A stretch of 64,000 nucleotides of DNA, taken from Perognathus longimembris pacificus. Taxonomy: Eukaryota; Chordata; Mammalia; Rodentia; Heteromyidae. The DNA is taken from contig NC_063162.1 in assembly GCF_023159225.1 (NCBI RefSeq), positions 102,998,094-103,062,093 of the forward strand, in the 5' to 3' direction. A program made the position numbers and the translations under genes. Position 1 is the stretch's first letter; each line of letters begins with the position of its first letter. Positions 1 through 10,402 of the stretch are shown piece by piece. The notes under the pieces were generated by a model. It searched no databases. It saw only the letters and a list, made by a program, of their open reading frames with translations, and was not told where the DNA came from.

Positions 1-1393
1 TACATTTTATCACTCCAATCCCCAGCCCCTATCTTAAGATAGATAGTATCTGTGTGTGTGTGTTGAGGGTGATTATCAAAGAGTGGCTATCAGTTGTTCA
101 TAGCATTCCTCGGTCTTTCACACCTGCCTTCATACCACTTCCTCAGGGCCAATGTAAGGTGGGAAGGAAATAGGAAAACAGATGGTCAAGTAGGTATAGC
201 CTAGTCAAGCTGCCAATTTATTTCCTATCTACACACTCCAACTCAACCCTGACTCTATTGCTATACCACTCAGCATTGTCTGCTTTTATGTCTTCTCTTC
301 TGTTTGTCTCACCTTTTGACAGGGAAGTAGGAAAAGGCAAATTTGCAGAAGTTGGTTAAAAACTAGTGTCAGAAGGCAGAGTTGCATTTCTAAATCCAAG
401 AAAAACTTCCTGTTTTCTTAAGATTCTTCTTAGGAGCGGAAATGAGTTGTCTCAAAACCACAATAATTTCACTGTATACTTAGTAGTCCTGAAATCCCAA
501 GAGGAGGTTGGTGAGTAAGAAGAGAAAACATCGGACGGATATCAATTCCCCAGTTGAGCAGGGCTCCCTCTTCCTTCCCTCCAGACCACTTCCTGAAAAA
601 GCAGTGCCAATGGTGAGAGTGGGAAAACACTGGGGACAGCCTGTCAATGTAATTGATTGCTTATCCTTTGTCCATTGAGTTTCTCTTTTTACAAAAAGAT
701 CTAAAAAAGCTTCAGTGCTAGCCTACACTTTACTGTACTAACAAAATGAACCTGAGTCCTGGTTTGTCCCAAAGTTAATTTTTTGCTTTCATTCCTTACT
801 TGAACAATACAGATAGGTGGTAGGGTAGGAGGTAGAGACAAGAGAATTCCATTCCAGAGCCTTGATTGATACAGCATCAGAGCCTTAAACCTCCACCATC
901 CTCATAGCAGAAGCAAACTTCTAGAAAGTTTATACCTGCTCTTCTGTGCTTTAGCCTGGAATTGACACTTCTAACAGTGATTGTACAGAACAAGTGATGG
1001 AGAGATTAGGAAGCTTAACAATATTGAATGAACAAAAATATACCTCTTTCATGGTAGCCTTGTAATACTACATGCATGTGATAACATGTTAGAGTAGGTC
1101 AGCCTTCAGCAGATTGTGTTTGTCTTAAAGTTCTTTCCTAATTGTGTTTTTAATGTCTTAACAGGCAGGTCTTAGTGGAAAGTAACCTACCCTATTTAAG
1201 GATGGGTTCTACAGAAAGGTTTTATCTGGAGCTTTCTTTGAGAGAAAGATGAACTAGCAGCTCATCAAGGCTCTCTAGTATGTTGTTGAGAAATGGACCT
1301 TAGCTTGATAAAACTGGAAACAGACTAATCAATCAATAAAAACAAAGTGTTGTTTGGGTTGGTTCAGTATTTGTAAATAATGGAATTTAAAAC
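1..1393. other. Unique non-coding DNA
   Basis: No SINE, LINE, LTR or convincing reading frame was recognised here. There is only a short GT run near 51-62. The sequence is moderately AT-rich and looks like ordinary intergenic or intronic DNA. Confidence 0.5.
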
Positions 1394-1723
1394 TGTTAGG
1401 TTTTTAAAGTAGGTAGCCGGTAAAGGAGAACGCCACGCGGTATTCAGGCAGGAGAGAACATTTATTACTGAACTGCTGGCCTGTGGCCAAGATGATCCAT
1501 GGCGGGAGAGAAGGGAGGGGGGGGGGAGAGAGAGAGAGAGACCCCCACCCAGCCCCGCCTTATATCTAGGGCAGGGGCAAGGGGTGTGGCCAGGTGGATT
1601 AGGATGTCACCTCAGGGAAAGGGGAGGTAACTGCCTCCAGGTCTGCAGGTTACCCAGGTAACTGGGTGGAGACTTAATGAGGTGGGGGCATCTGCATGTA
1701 GCCCTCAGGGAGAGGACCTAACA
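1394..1723 (-). mobile_element. Solo LTR of an endogenous retrovirus (330 bp)
   Basis: The element has short terminal inverted repeats (TGTTAGG at the left, CCTAACA at the right) and is flanked by a perfect 5-bp TSD, AAAAC at 1389-1393 and 1724-1728. Read on the minus strand it has LTR order: a TATAAGG box near 1557-1563, then a pyrimidine-rich stretch, then AATAAA (complement of 1461-1466). No internal retroviral region adjoins it, so it is a solo LTR left by LTR-LTR recombination. The 5-bp duplication fits ERVK- or ERVL-like integrases. The family was not identified. Confidence 0.85.
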
Positions 1724-2787
1724 AAAACTTCATATTTAAATCCACAAAAGTGACAGCATAAGACTGAAGAATTGTCCTGTGAAGGATTATTGGTCAAAAT
1801 TGTACAAAATCATATTATGATTCATATCTTCTCTTGGAGTTGATTCATGTTTGACTCTGGGTAAAAATTTCCAAGACCAGGGAAGATACTCTGTATTCAT
1901 CTCTATCAATTACATATCCATATACTTATCATGAATCTCACAAATGAGCTTGTAGTCCTTGACAGATAGGGAATAAAGAGGATCACCTAAGGTATTCCTA
2001 ACCTTAGAATAAATGATTTCTCTGTCTTCCTCTCTTGCTCCTGGGCTTGGGGACATTTTTATCATTTACCAAAAAGGTCGGCCTAAACAAGAGAAATACA
2101 GATGAGTTAAAAGCACACTTCAGTCATTTTGTTTGACTTGGCCTGTTTTGGAGCTGTTTGGGGACACATGAGGTTCTCCAAGAGGCCCTTTCCAGACCTG
2201 ATTTCCCCTTGGAATGACACATTATCCTCCCTTCAAATGTGGCCATTGTAAATTCCTGCCTGGGGAGCCGCAATTGCTTTGAATTACAGACTATTTGAAT
2301 AAACCTGTATGAGATTAGCAAAGCCTTATTGTTTGGCCATCTTTTATTGAGATGGCCATAGTCATTTCTGGCATCATTATATTCCCCTGCCATGCAAAGG
2401 AACACTTTCTCCACACTTTAATTGGCTCTTTATAGTTACATGTAATAAAAACACTGCCATTTTACCAACACTGAACAGGAAGAAATCATGGTGTTGGGTT
2501 TCTTTAAATTTTATTTCTTTTATTTATTTCTCTCTTTCCATTTTTTGTCATCTCTGACATGATTCTATATGCTTTAAAGGTTTCTCAGACTTGAGGTACC
2601 CAAACTAGTACTTGATGACTGCCATCTACATATGGGAGCCTATCCACACTTTAGAAAATGTGCATGTACACACATGCTATTTATTAAATAGATTTGCAAG
2701 AACCTGGAGTAAAATCAGCAGTAATCCCTGATCATTTCACATTCTTGTAGTTTGCTTGGAAATGCTATTTTTTAAATATTTTCTTTT
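1724..2787. other. Unique DNA with a possible conserved non-coding stretch
   Basis: No transposable element was recognised. The part at about 2230-2440 has an AT-rich, homeodomain-site-like texture (CAATTG, TTGAATAAAC, ATTGTTTGG) and no repeat signature. A 96-codon frame on the minus strand (2124-2414) has no recognisable domain and is likely chance. Confidence 0.35.
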
Positions 2788-2989
2788 CTTTTTTTTGGCC
2801 AGTCCTGGGCCTTGGACTCAGGGCCTGAGCACTGTCCCTGGCTTCTTCCCGCTCAAGGCTAGCACTCTGCCACTTGAGCCACAGCGCCGCTTCTGGCCGT
2901 TTTCTGTATATGTGGTGCTGGGGAATCGAACCTAGGGCCTCGTGTATCCGAGGCAGGCACTCTTGCCACTAGGCTATATCCCCAGTCCC
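2788..2989 (-). mobile_element. IDL-Geo SINE, young subfamily
   Basis: Full-length dimer in reverse orientation: a T-run, the Geo half, then the ID-like half ending at CCCAGTCCC. It is flanked by a 16-bp perfect TSD beginning TTAAATATTTTC at 2772-2787 and 2990-3005. It carries the variants shared with the copies at 6215, 9326, 28489, 50603 and 61800 (CTTCCCGCTCAAGG, CGCCGCTTCTGG, GTATCCGAGG). The ID half keeps pol III box B (GGTTCGATTCC, complement). Confidence 0.9.
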
Positions 2990-3664
2990 TTAAATATTTT
3001 CTTTTGATAACTCAGTTTATATTTAGTCTTAATATTTAATGTGTTTTTTTTGTTTTGTTTCTGATGCAATGATAGTGTTATATAGTAAATTATCTGAGAG
3101 GCCACATATTGAAGGATCAAAAATTGCAGTCTGCAGGAAGCCAGTCTTATAAAGGTCTGCAGCCCACAAATACCCTTAACACTGTCAGGAAACAGGCCAG
3201 AGAGGAAAGCAAGAACAAAAACAATTCCAACAAACCAATTCAGCTCCATTAGAGAACTGACTTAGGACGCCATGGTGACCATAGACGAGCCAGGAGACAG
3301 GACACAGAACGAGAATATGGAGACATGTGGCATGGCGTACTGACACCTGAGCTGGCCTGAGTCAGGTCAGGGGGCTGGGTCACAGGAAGCTGTCAGTCCC
3401 AGACACTTGATTGACAGGTTCAGTAATGTATAGGCCATGTGCCCACCCCTATCTCTAGGGATTCAGGAACACCCATCACCTGGGCATGGGACTTCCCCTC
3501 TAGGAATTCAGGCACACCCATCAAGACAAGATGCCAGAAAGTGCAACTTGCCATGTGCCCAATGATGGTGTTGGCCAGATCTGACCACCACACTACAATA
3601 GGTATCTGTAGTTGATATATTTGGGAAGCTAAAGCAGAACAATTATGTGAATCCAGGAGTTGTC

Positions 3665-3875
3665 TCAAAAATCAACACTGGACATCAAGTAACACCTGTA
3701 CTCAAAAGCCTTGGACAGAAGGATTGTGTATTTGAGGATAGCCTAAGCTACACAGAAGACTCAAGGCCAGTATGAGCTACATATTGAGAAAAGGGCTGGG
3801 CCTCAGTGGTAGGGTACTTCCTAGCCTGTCCAAAGCCTTGGGTTCCATCCCCAGCACCACAAAAATAAATGTAAG
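3665..3875 (+). mobile_element. Degenerate B1-ID composite SINE
   Basis: The left part resembles B1 (CACCTGTACTCAAAAGCC, then the GGATAGCCTAAGCTACA region). The right part from about 3797 is an ID-like monomer (GGGCTGGGCCTCAGTGGTAG through CCCAGCACC) with a short A-rich tail. The order resembles the B1+ID dimers known from squirrel-related rodents. Confidence 0.6.
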
Positions 3876-4087
3876 TAGGTTTTACAAATTTATTTGCTTC
3901 TAATCATCTACAAACAGTACTTGACCATTAAAATAAACCTCACATTAACCCAGTATTTTCTTCCTAGCAAAAATTATTTCTAACCCAAATGGAATCTTCT
4001 TGCAATGACAAATTTTAAAGGTGGGACTAAAAAATGTTGAGATAAAAATGTTTGACAAGGCTTTATGTAATTTGATAGCTATAGACT

Positions 4088-4490
4088 GATGATGATATAG
4101 TGCTTAGTGCTACTAGAGCTTAAATTCAGGACCTCATGCTTGCTGGGCTGACACTACCACCGAGCCATACTTCCAACCTTGTTTTCTGCTAGCTATTTTT
4201 GGGATAGGGACTCAGGAACTCTTCTGCCCCTGCAAGCTTCAAGCTACAATCTTTCTGCTTACAGTTTCTGAGCTACTGGCACCTGCTGATTATTTTTAGA
4301 TAGGGTTTTACTTCTTGCCTTGACATGCGCACCTGCACTCCAATCTGCCAATTTTAAGCTTCCCATTGATGGCGTAATACGCATGTGCCACCACACCCTG
4401 TTGAAATGGAATCTCTGCTTTGGCTGCCCTGGAACTGTGATACTACCAATCTCAGCACCCTGTTTTATTATTTTTTGTTTTGCTTTGTTT
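4088..4490 (-). mobile_element. Old ID- and B1-like SINE remnants
   Basis: The segment carries weak matches to reverse-oriented ID (GACCTCATGCTTGCTGG...) and to 7SL-like SINE text (CACCACACCCTG, CTGCCCTGGAACTGTGATACT). Similar text resumes after the SINE at 4491-4682 (TTACCTAGAATGGGC), so the IDL-Geo copy probably landed inside an older element. Confidence 0.4.
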
Positions 4491-4682
4491 TTTGCCAGTC
4501 CTGGGGATTGAACTCAGGGCCTGAGCACTGTCCCTGGCTTTTTTTTGCTCAAGGCTAGCACTCTACCACTTGAGCCACAGCGCCACTTCCAGCCTTTTCT
4601 ATATATGTGGTGCTGAGGAATCGAACACAGGGCTTCATGTATACGAGGCGAGCACTTTACCACTAGGCCATATTCCCAGCCC
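4491..4682 (-). mobile_element. IDL-Geo SINE
   Basis: Full dimer in reverse orientation, with a T-rich head (4470-4493), the Geo half (GCCAGTCCTGGGGATTG...) and the ID half ending CCCAGCCC. The TSD is uncertain (CCTGTTTT-like words on both sides). It is more diverged than the young subfamily. Confidence 0.8.
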
Positions 4683-4804
4683 TGTTTTTTTATGAAAGAT
4701 TTCACTCTGTTACCTAGAATGGGCTCACAAATGCTGGAACTAAAGGCTGTACCACCATGTATAGCTAAGTTTTATACACATACCACATGCGTGTGCATTT
4801 TTTT

Positions 4805-5080
4805 TGTACTAGTCCTAGGGTTTGAACTCAGGACCTGGGTCCAGCCCTGAGCCTTTTCTGTTGTTGGAGGGTGGGTGGGCCTTGAGCTCAAAGTATGGGC
4901 ACTGTCCCTGAACTCTTTTGTTAGAGGCTAGTGCTCTACCACTTCAAGACACAGTGCCACTTACGGTTTTCTGGTGGTTAAATGGAGATAAGAGTCTCAC
5001 AGATTTTCCTTCCCGGGCTGACTTTAAACTGTGATCCTCAGATCTCAGCCTCCTAAGTAGCTAGCCAGCAGCACCTGGCT
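4805..5080 (-). mobile_element. B1-Geo dimeric SINE (reverse)
   Basis: Reading the plus strand: Geo complement (CACTGTCCCTGAACTC, GCTCTACCACTT), linker GGTTAAATGGAGATAAGAGTC, then the 7SL/B1-like half (GATCTCAGCCTCCTAAGTAGC). It is an old, diverged copy preceded by a partial second Geo fragment at 4808-4850. Confidence 0.7.
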
Positions 5081-5250
5081 TGAGCTTTTTTGCTCAAGGC
5101 TAGTGCGCTACCTCTTGAGCCACAACTCCAGTTCCAGCTTTTGCTTGTTAATTGGAAATAATAGTCTCACAGACTTTCCTGCTCTGGCTGGTTTTGAACT
5201 ATAATCCTCAGATCTAGCTAGGATTATAGGCATGAGCCACTGCTACATGG
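5081..5250 (-). mobile_element. B1-Geo SINE fragment (reverse)
   Basis: A second adjoining Geo/B1 copy: TTGCTCAAGGCTAGTGCGC, then AATTGGAAATAATAGTCTC, ending at GGATTATAGGCATGAGCCACTG. Its Geo head is truncated where it meets the preceding copy. Confidence 0.65.
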
Positions 5251-5731
5251 CAGTAATTATATTTTGATTTGCCGAGAGAAATAGACCCTTATAAAGCTAC
5301 TGAATCAGAGCATAGAAAACCATTGTATTAGAGTTAGTGTTTATAGCTGGTTTTAGGCCAGTTAATAAAGATCATAAAGATAGTTGCTAAGAATATTCTG
5401 TATTAAATAAGTAATTTATTTAAATGTTCACTGAATAAAAATATAAGTTCTGCTTATTTACATAAAACTTTCAGCCTACATTTTTTTATCACTTATCCAA
5501 TAATAACAGCTTAATGGCACGTTTTTAAAATAAGCTTTAATGAAATCCACAAAGGGATAATTTTAACACATTTATCCCCAAACTATCTTCTCAGATTTTG
5601 AGCCTAAGTTGAATTTTTATGCCAGAAGAGAGAGTTAGAAACTAGTTAAGGTGTAGATGAAATCTTATAACAGATAGCTAGGTGGAGGTGGGCCTTCAAT
5701 AGACGTTTGACTCACAGGTAACATCAACCAC

Positions 5732-5773
<42 letters not shown>
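5732..5773 (+). repeat. (AAT)n microsatellite
   Basis: An uninterrupted trinucleotide run of about 14 units. Confidence 0.95.
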
Positions 5774-5774
<1 letters not shown>

Positions 5775-5837
5775 CCAAATAAGATCAAACAAAGCTCAGG
5801 CTAAAAGCACACAGTAATAGGAGAGAGAAAGAGATTC

Positions 5838-6200
5838 ATTTGAAGGCACTGAGGACTGAACTTAACGCCTCATGCTTCATTCTTGCTTGGCAGGCACTCT
5901 ACTACTTGAGCCATGTCTCTGTCCCAACATAAAAAGCTGGCTATTTTTTAAATTAGTATCTTGTTTTATTTGTCCAGTCCAGTACAGGCTGCCGTCCTAC
6001 TGTGCTTCTCTGGGCCATTATGTATGACAATCATTGCACCCAGCCATTGTACTTTCCTGGTAGCTAGGATAAAAGACACATTACCAGCCATTAGTTGAGT
6101 CTCATTTTTTATTTATTTTTGGCCCAGTCTGGCCTCTAATTGCAATCCCCCTGTCTGCTTCCCAGATACCTAGGATTATAGGCTTGAGCCACTAGACCTA
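5838..6200 (-). mobile_element. Old ID plus B1/Alu-like SINE remnants
   Basis: An ID-like complement occurs at about 5840-5925 (GAACTTAACGCCTCATGC, CTACTTGAGCCATG). Diverged 7SL-like text follows to about 6200, ending CTAGGATTATAGGCTTGAGCCACTAG. Confidence 0.5.
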
Positions 6201-6213
6201 GCTCAGATATTTT

Positions 6214-6214
<1 letters not shown>

Positions 6215-6244
<30 letters not shown>

Positions 6245-6435
6245 GCCAGTCCTGGGCCTTGGACTCAGGGCCTGAGCACTGTCCCTGGCTTCTTCCCGCT
6301 CAAGGCTAGCACTCTGCCACTTGAGCCACAGCGCCGCTTCTGGCCGTTTTCTATATATGTGGTGCTGGGGAATCGAACCTAGGGCCTCGTGTATCCGAGG
6401 CAGGCACTCTTGCCACTAGGCTATATCCCCAGCCC
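6215..6435 (-). mobile_element. IDL-Geo SINE, young subfamily
   Basis: Full dimer with a (TTTTG)n-modified tail. It is flanked by the 15-bp TSD AGCTCAGATATTTTT (6200-6214 and 6436-6450). The body is almost identical to the copy at 2788-2989. It is inserted at the edge of an older SINE. Confidence 0.9.
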
Positions 6436-6450
6436 AGCTCAGATATTTTT

Positions 6451-7789
6451 AACTATACCCTAAAGAAATGTTAAACCAAAATCTCATGAAAAAGTGGAAA
6501 AATCTTAGAACTTCCATTCACCATAGCTGTTGTTTATCCCCCATATTAGAATTGTGTGTCTCCAAACAAATGAGTAAAGAAAAAAAAACTGTCAGGCAAT
6601 TTTAAATATAAACTTCTAGGCTTCTGATAGCACAATTTATAACAGGCTTTAAGTCTTTAGAGTTGGTTACTTCTAAATTAAAACAAAAAATCCAATTTGA
6701 TCCCAAAGTTTCTCATATTTGGTAAACTATTTGGGGAAATTCCACAAAATCAGCAGGCCAAATAATTTTATTTACTCTACAACTCCAACCTTTTCCATTT
6801 CACTTTGCCTCAGCAGTTGTTATAAAACTGAGGCGACAGCTGGAAATAAACCTAGGAGTTTTCTTTTCCAAGAACAAACTACGTGTGGGTCCTAGGCAGA
6901 CAAAAAGTTTTTTTCTTCCAAGTACAGGCCCCTGGTACTGTTGAGACATGTTCTCCATGTTCTTTTCTGCTTTAGATTGCCATGTAGTGTCCACTGGCAC
7001 CTCCCAGGATACTACATTATCATATTGTTTGGAGTTGTGCTTTGGCACAAGACTGCTGCACTCTTGAGTCACTGGTGTCCATGAATGCTCTAGAAAGGAC
7101 TTAGGCTCAGCCCCAGAAGGCCAGTAATTCTCCCGTAGGCAACAGTGAAGCTCTAAGAGCCTGCAAGGTCTCCCTCCTGACAGCTTTTCTCCCATTGCTG
7201 CTATTCAACATTCCACCCCGCAAAGATCTAGTTCATTTGGCTTCTCCTGAGCTTCATTTTGTCTCATCAGAACTAGGGCCCTGCCCTTGAGTAGGGTTCT
7301 ATCCTGGCTTGCTCTTCATCAGCTAAATGCTTTCCTATTTCTCCACACCCCTCTTTGGCTAGAGTTCTGCTGGAAATAAGTCAATTGTCTAAGAATCACA
7401 ACTTTTTCATAACTAGTCCACCATCTAGATCACCCCACCATCACTCCTTTTGCTTACTTTGTTTCCTAAAGATACCAACAATCATCTGAATTAGATCCTA
7501 CCTTGCCTGATCTATTTAATCAACTTGGTTACATTTCTAACCAGTCCAGTCTAGCCTGCCAAGTTAGTCTCTTCGTTCTGACCCATTATCTGATCATGTA
7601 TCCTCCCTCCTGCTAAAACATTGATGATAGCAGTAAACAGTGATTAAAGAGGCTTAGTCCATAAGGAATGACCTTGAGTGCATGATGTGTTAAGTTCATT
7701 TATTATGACTACAATGCATGGAGAAATGAAAGCTAAGAGAGGTTGAGTGTCATTTGAGCCCAGCTCTTTCTATTGCCAAGTAAATGCTT
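6451..7789. other. Unique DNA, no recognised repeat
   Basis: A repeat-free stretch of about 1.3 kb. Its only notable content is the 131-codon minus-strand frame listed separately. Confidence 0.4.
6800..7195 (-). other. Unassigned 131-codon ORF, possible pseudogene relic
   Basis: An open frame from ATG to TGA on the minus strand in DNA with no recognised transposon. An AATAAA signal on the same strand (complement of 6767-6772) lies 28 nt past the stop. I recognise no domain, signal peptide or membrane segment. The composition (many Ser, Lys, Cys and Trp) does not look strongly protein-like. It could be a chance frame or the tail of an old processed gene copy. Confidence 0.2.
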
Positions 7790-7805
7790 TTAGCCCAGGG
7801 TTTTC

Positions 7806-8545
7806 TTTTCTTTTATAATTTATTTATTAATTAAACAATTTTTTTGACAAGGTGTTGTGCAAAAGGGGTACTGTTACATAGTAGGGCAGTATGTACATTT
7901 CTTATGATATCTTACACACTGTTTTTCTTTCCCTTCCCTAGGTCAGGTAGACATATATACAATACACAGTGTACCAAAAACATATACAGTAGCCATGTGG
8001 CCTATGCCAAAGGCTACGCCTAGTGCTTTAAATGTAATGTTGGCAATAGGGTTTGCTTATCCTTGTCTTATATGAACGTACATACATAACTTTTGAGCCA
8101 TTGTGATACACTGAGAGGTCTATTTTTGACCTTTATATGTTGAGTAATTGTTTGGTTTTAGTTACATAATGTAGGGTTGCTGACCCAAACCTGTGGGCAA
8201 TACCATTTGACAAGAAGTTTTTGGGGGCTGGGGATATGGCCTAGTGGCAAGAGTGCCTGCCTCGTATACATGAGGCCCTGGGTTCGATTCCCCAGCACCA
8301 CATATACAGAAAACGGCAAGAAGTGGCACTGTGGCTTAAGTGGCAGAGTGCTAGCTTTGAGCAAAAAGAAGCCAGGGACAGTGCTCAGGCCCTGAGTCCA
8401 AGCCCCAGGACTGGCCAAAAAGAAAAGAAGTTTTTGGTTTCATAGACCTGGTCTCTACTGTCTCCCCCTCCCCCCACCTTAACAGTCATATATCAAGGAG
8501 ATCATGCCCCTTTGTTTTCTGTGTTCTAGGCTTGTCTCGCTCAAC
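7806..8545 (-). mobile_element. 5'-truncated L1 (3' UTR), split by a SINE
   Basis: A reverse-oriented L1 3' end that matches the L1 copies at 21637-22802 and 27101-29007 (TTGACAAGGTG..., CAGTGTACCAAAAACATATA, ATATCAAGGAGATCATGCCC). It is bounded by a 16-bp TSD, TTAGCCCAGGGTTTTC, at 7790-7805 and 8546-8561. Only the 3' UTR is present, with no ORF2. An IDL-Geo SINE (8225-8424) interrupts it. Confidence 0.9.
8225..8424 (+). mobile_element. IDL-Geo SINE inside L1
   Basis: Full dimer in forward orientation: ID half with box A-like TGGCCTAGTGGCAAGAG and box B GGTTCGATTCC, then the Geo half, then a short A-rich tail. The TSD AAGAAGTTTTTGG lies at 8212-8224 and 8425-8437. It is therefore younger than the L1 it interrupts. 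Confidence 0.9.
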
Positions 8546-8596
8546 TTAGCCCAGGGTTTTCAAGATTCACTTTATCATTTCTACACATGGCATGGT

Positions 8597-8800
8597 TTTT
8601 GTTTTTGTTTTCTTGTCAGTCATGGGGCTTGAACTCTGGGCCTGGGCACTGTCCCTGAGCTCTTCAGCTCAAAGGCTGGTGCTCTACCATTTTGAGCCAT
8701 ACAGCCACTTTCAGTTTTCTGTTGGTTAATTGCAGATAAGAATCTCATGGACTTTCCTGCCCAGGCTGGCTTCCCCCGTCCCCACCCCCACCCCCGCAGT
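8597..8800 (-). mobile_element. B1-Geo SINE fragment (reverse)
   Basis: Geo complement (TTGTCAGTCATGGGGCTTG..., CTCTACCATTTTGAGCC) followed by GTTAATTGCAGATAAGAATC and the start of the B1-like half. The B1 half breaks off near 8770 in a C-rich stretch. Confidence 0.7.
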
Positions 8801-9010
8801 CTCAGATTGAAAACTTGGATCATGTACTGTCACATCCTTCCTGACACTGGTCAGGCTCCTGTGAAGCTGGTGCTGTTGGACACCAACCAGTCAGCTGAAC
8901 CACTTACTCTGAGAACACAGAGTGACAGAATCCTAAACTATTAGCATCTCACTACTCCATACAAATGACTTAAATGTGCAAAGGAAAAACTGGGCTGCTG
9001 AAAAATTTTT

Positions 9011-9212
9011 CGTTTTGCTTTTTGCCAATCCTGGGGCTTGAACTAAAGGCCTGGGCATTGTCCCTGAGCTTCTTAGGCTCAAAGATAGCACTCTACCACT
9101 TGAACCACAGCACCACTTCTGGCTTCTTCTGTTTATGTGATACTGAGGAATGGAACCCAGGGTTTCATGCATGCTAGGCAAGCACTCAACCACTAAGTTA
9201 CATTCCCATCCC
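9011..9212 (-). mobile_element. IDL-Geo SINE (diverged)
   Basis: Reverse dimer with T-rich head, Geo half and ID half ending CATTCCCATCCCC. Many substitutions relative to the young subfamily indicate an older copy. Confidence 0.8.
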
Positions 9213-9219
9213 CTCCCAC

Positions 9220-9312
9220 CCCCTCACCAGGCTGGCTTTGAACAGCAATCCTCAGATCTCAGCCTCCTGAGTAGCTAGGATTACAGGCATGAGCCACTGG
9301 CACCTGATGCAC
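9220..9312 (-). mobile_element. B1-like half of a dimeric SINE (reverse)
   Basis: The text CAGGCTGGCTTTGAACAGC through GTAGCTAGGATTACAGG and GAGCCACTGGCACC is the 7SL/B1-like half. Its Geo half probably lies upstream of the inserted IDL-Geo at 9011-9212. Confidence 0.6.
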
Positions 9313-9325
9313 AGTATGTTTTTTG

Positions 9326-9532
9326 TTGTTTTTTTTTTTTTGCCAGTCCTGGGCCTTGGACTCAGGGCCTGAGCACTGTCCCTGGCTTCTTCCCGCTCAA
9401 GGCTAGCACTCTGCCACTTGAGCCACAGCGCCGCTTCTGGCCGTTTTCTGTATATGTGGTGCTGGGGAATCGAACCTAGGGCCTCATGTATCCGAGGCAG
9501 GCACTCTTGCCACTAGGCCATATCCCCAACCC
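9326..9532 (-). mobile_element. IDL-Geo SINE, young subfamily
   Basis: Reverse dimer carrying the young-subfamily variants. Together with the next copy it lies between repeats of GTATGTTTTTTG (9314-9325 and 9761-9772), so the two appear stacked at one target site, the second probably in the first one's A-tail. Confidence 0.85.
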
Positions 9533-9551
9533 AATCATAATATTTTCTTTC

Positions 9552-9755
9552 TTTTTTTTTTTTTTGCCAGTCCTGGGGCTTGGACTCAGGGCCTGAGCAC
9601 TGTCCCTGGCTTCTTTTGCTCAAGGCTAGCACTCTGCCACTTGAGCCACAGCGCCACTTCTGGCCATTTTCTGTATATGTGGTGCTGAGGAATTGAACCC
9701 AGGGCTTCATGTATAGGAGGCAAGCACTCTTGCCACTAGGCCATATCCCCAGCCC
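9552..9755 (-). mobile_element. IDL-Geo SINE stacked on the previous copy
   Basis: Reverse dimer with the older-type text (CTTCTTTTGCTCAAGG, CGCCACTTCTGG). It is separated from the copy at 9326-9532 by 19 AT-rich bases. The outer repeat GTATGTTTTTTG brackets both. Confidence 0.85.
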
Positions 9756-9977
9756 GAACTGTATGTTTTTTGAGGAGAGGCCCCCTCTGTGTCTGAGCAG
9801 AATCTCAGCTATGCTGCTTCCCAGCAGGCTTTGGATTTGAGTACAGGCTTTGTACACCATCCATTAGAAAAGAGATTTCTGCCCCTGAATCTTATTTATG
9901 CTTTGATTACTTCAACTGGCTTCACTGTTAATATAAATGCCTTACTGGCAGTGGTCAATTCTTATACTTTTTTAATG

Positions 9978-10209
9978 TGTGCCTGTGTGCCAGTACTGGG
10001 GCTTGAACTCAGGGCCTCACACTCACTTGTTTTTCTTTGCTCAAGGCTCTACTATGTGAGCCACAGCACCACTTCTGGCTTTTTATTGGTTAACTGGGGA
10101 TTAAAAAAAACCTCTTGGATTTTTCTTCCCAGGTTGGCTTCAGATCTCAGTCCTCAAATTTCAGCCTTCTGAGTAGCTAGGATTATAGGTATGAGCCACC
10201 AGCACCCAA
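9978..10209 (-). mobile_element. B1-Geo dimeric SINE (reverse)
   Basis: Geo complement (GCCAGTACTGGGGCTTG, CTACTATGTGAGCC), linker GGTTAACTGGGGATTAA, then the B1-like half ending GAGCCACCAGCACCCAAC. Confidence 0.75.
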
Positions 10210-10263
10210 CTAAATATTATGTTTTAGTGCAGTCATCCAGTTAGTTCTCTGAGGGAAGTGAAG

Positions 10264-10290
10264 TTTTTTTTTTTTTTTTGGGGGGGGGGG
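10264..10290 (+). repeat. Poly-T / poly-G tract
   Basis: A run of T directly followed by a run of ten G. It is a low-complexity tract prone to slippage. Confidence 0.85.
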
Positions 10291-10402
10291 CTCAGATGCC
10301 CCAAGTCACAGGGTTCTCTACTGATAACTGAGGTTCACAGATGAGAGATGACCTATCTCATGTCACAGTGAGTTAACTGCAGGGTCATAATTAAGGTTTC
10401 AA

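Noticed and set aside
8177..8395. 72-codon frame ending CGLSGRVLALSKKKPGTVLRP, with many similar frames across the window
   Set aside because: These recurring peptides are conceptual translations of the IDL-Geo SINE, in either orientation. Their repetition tracks SINE copies, not a protein family.
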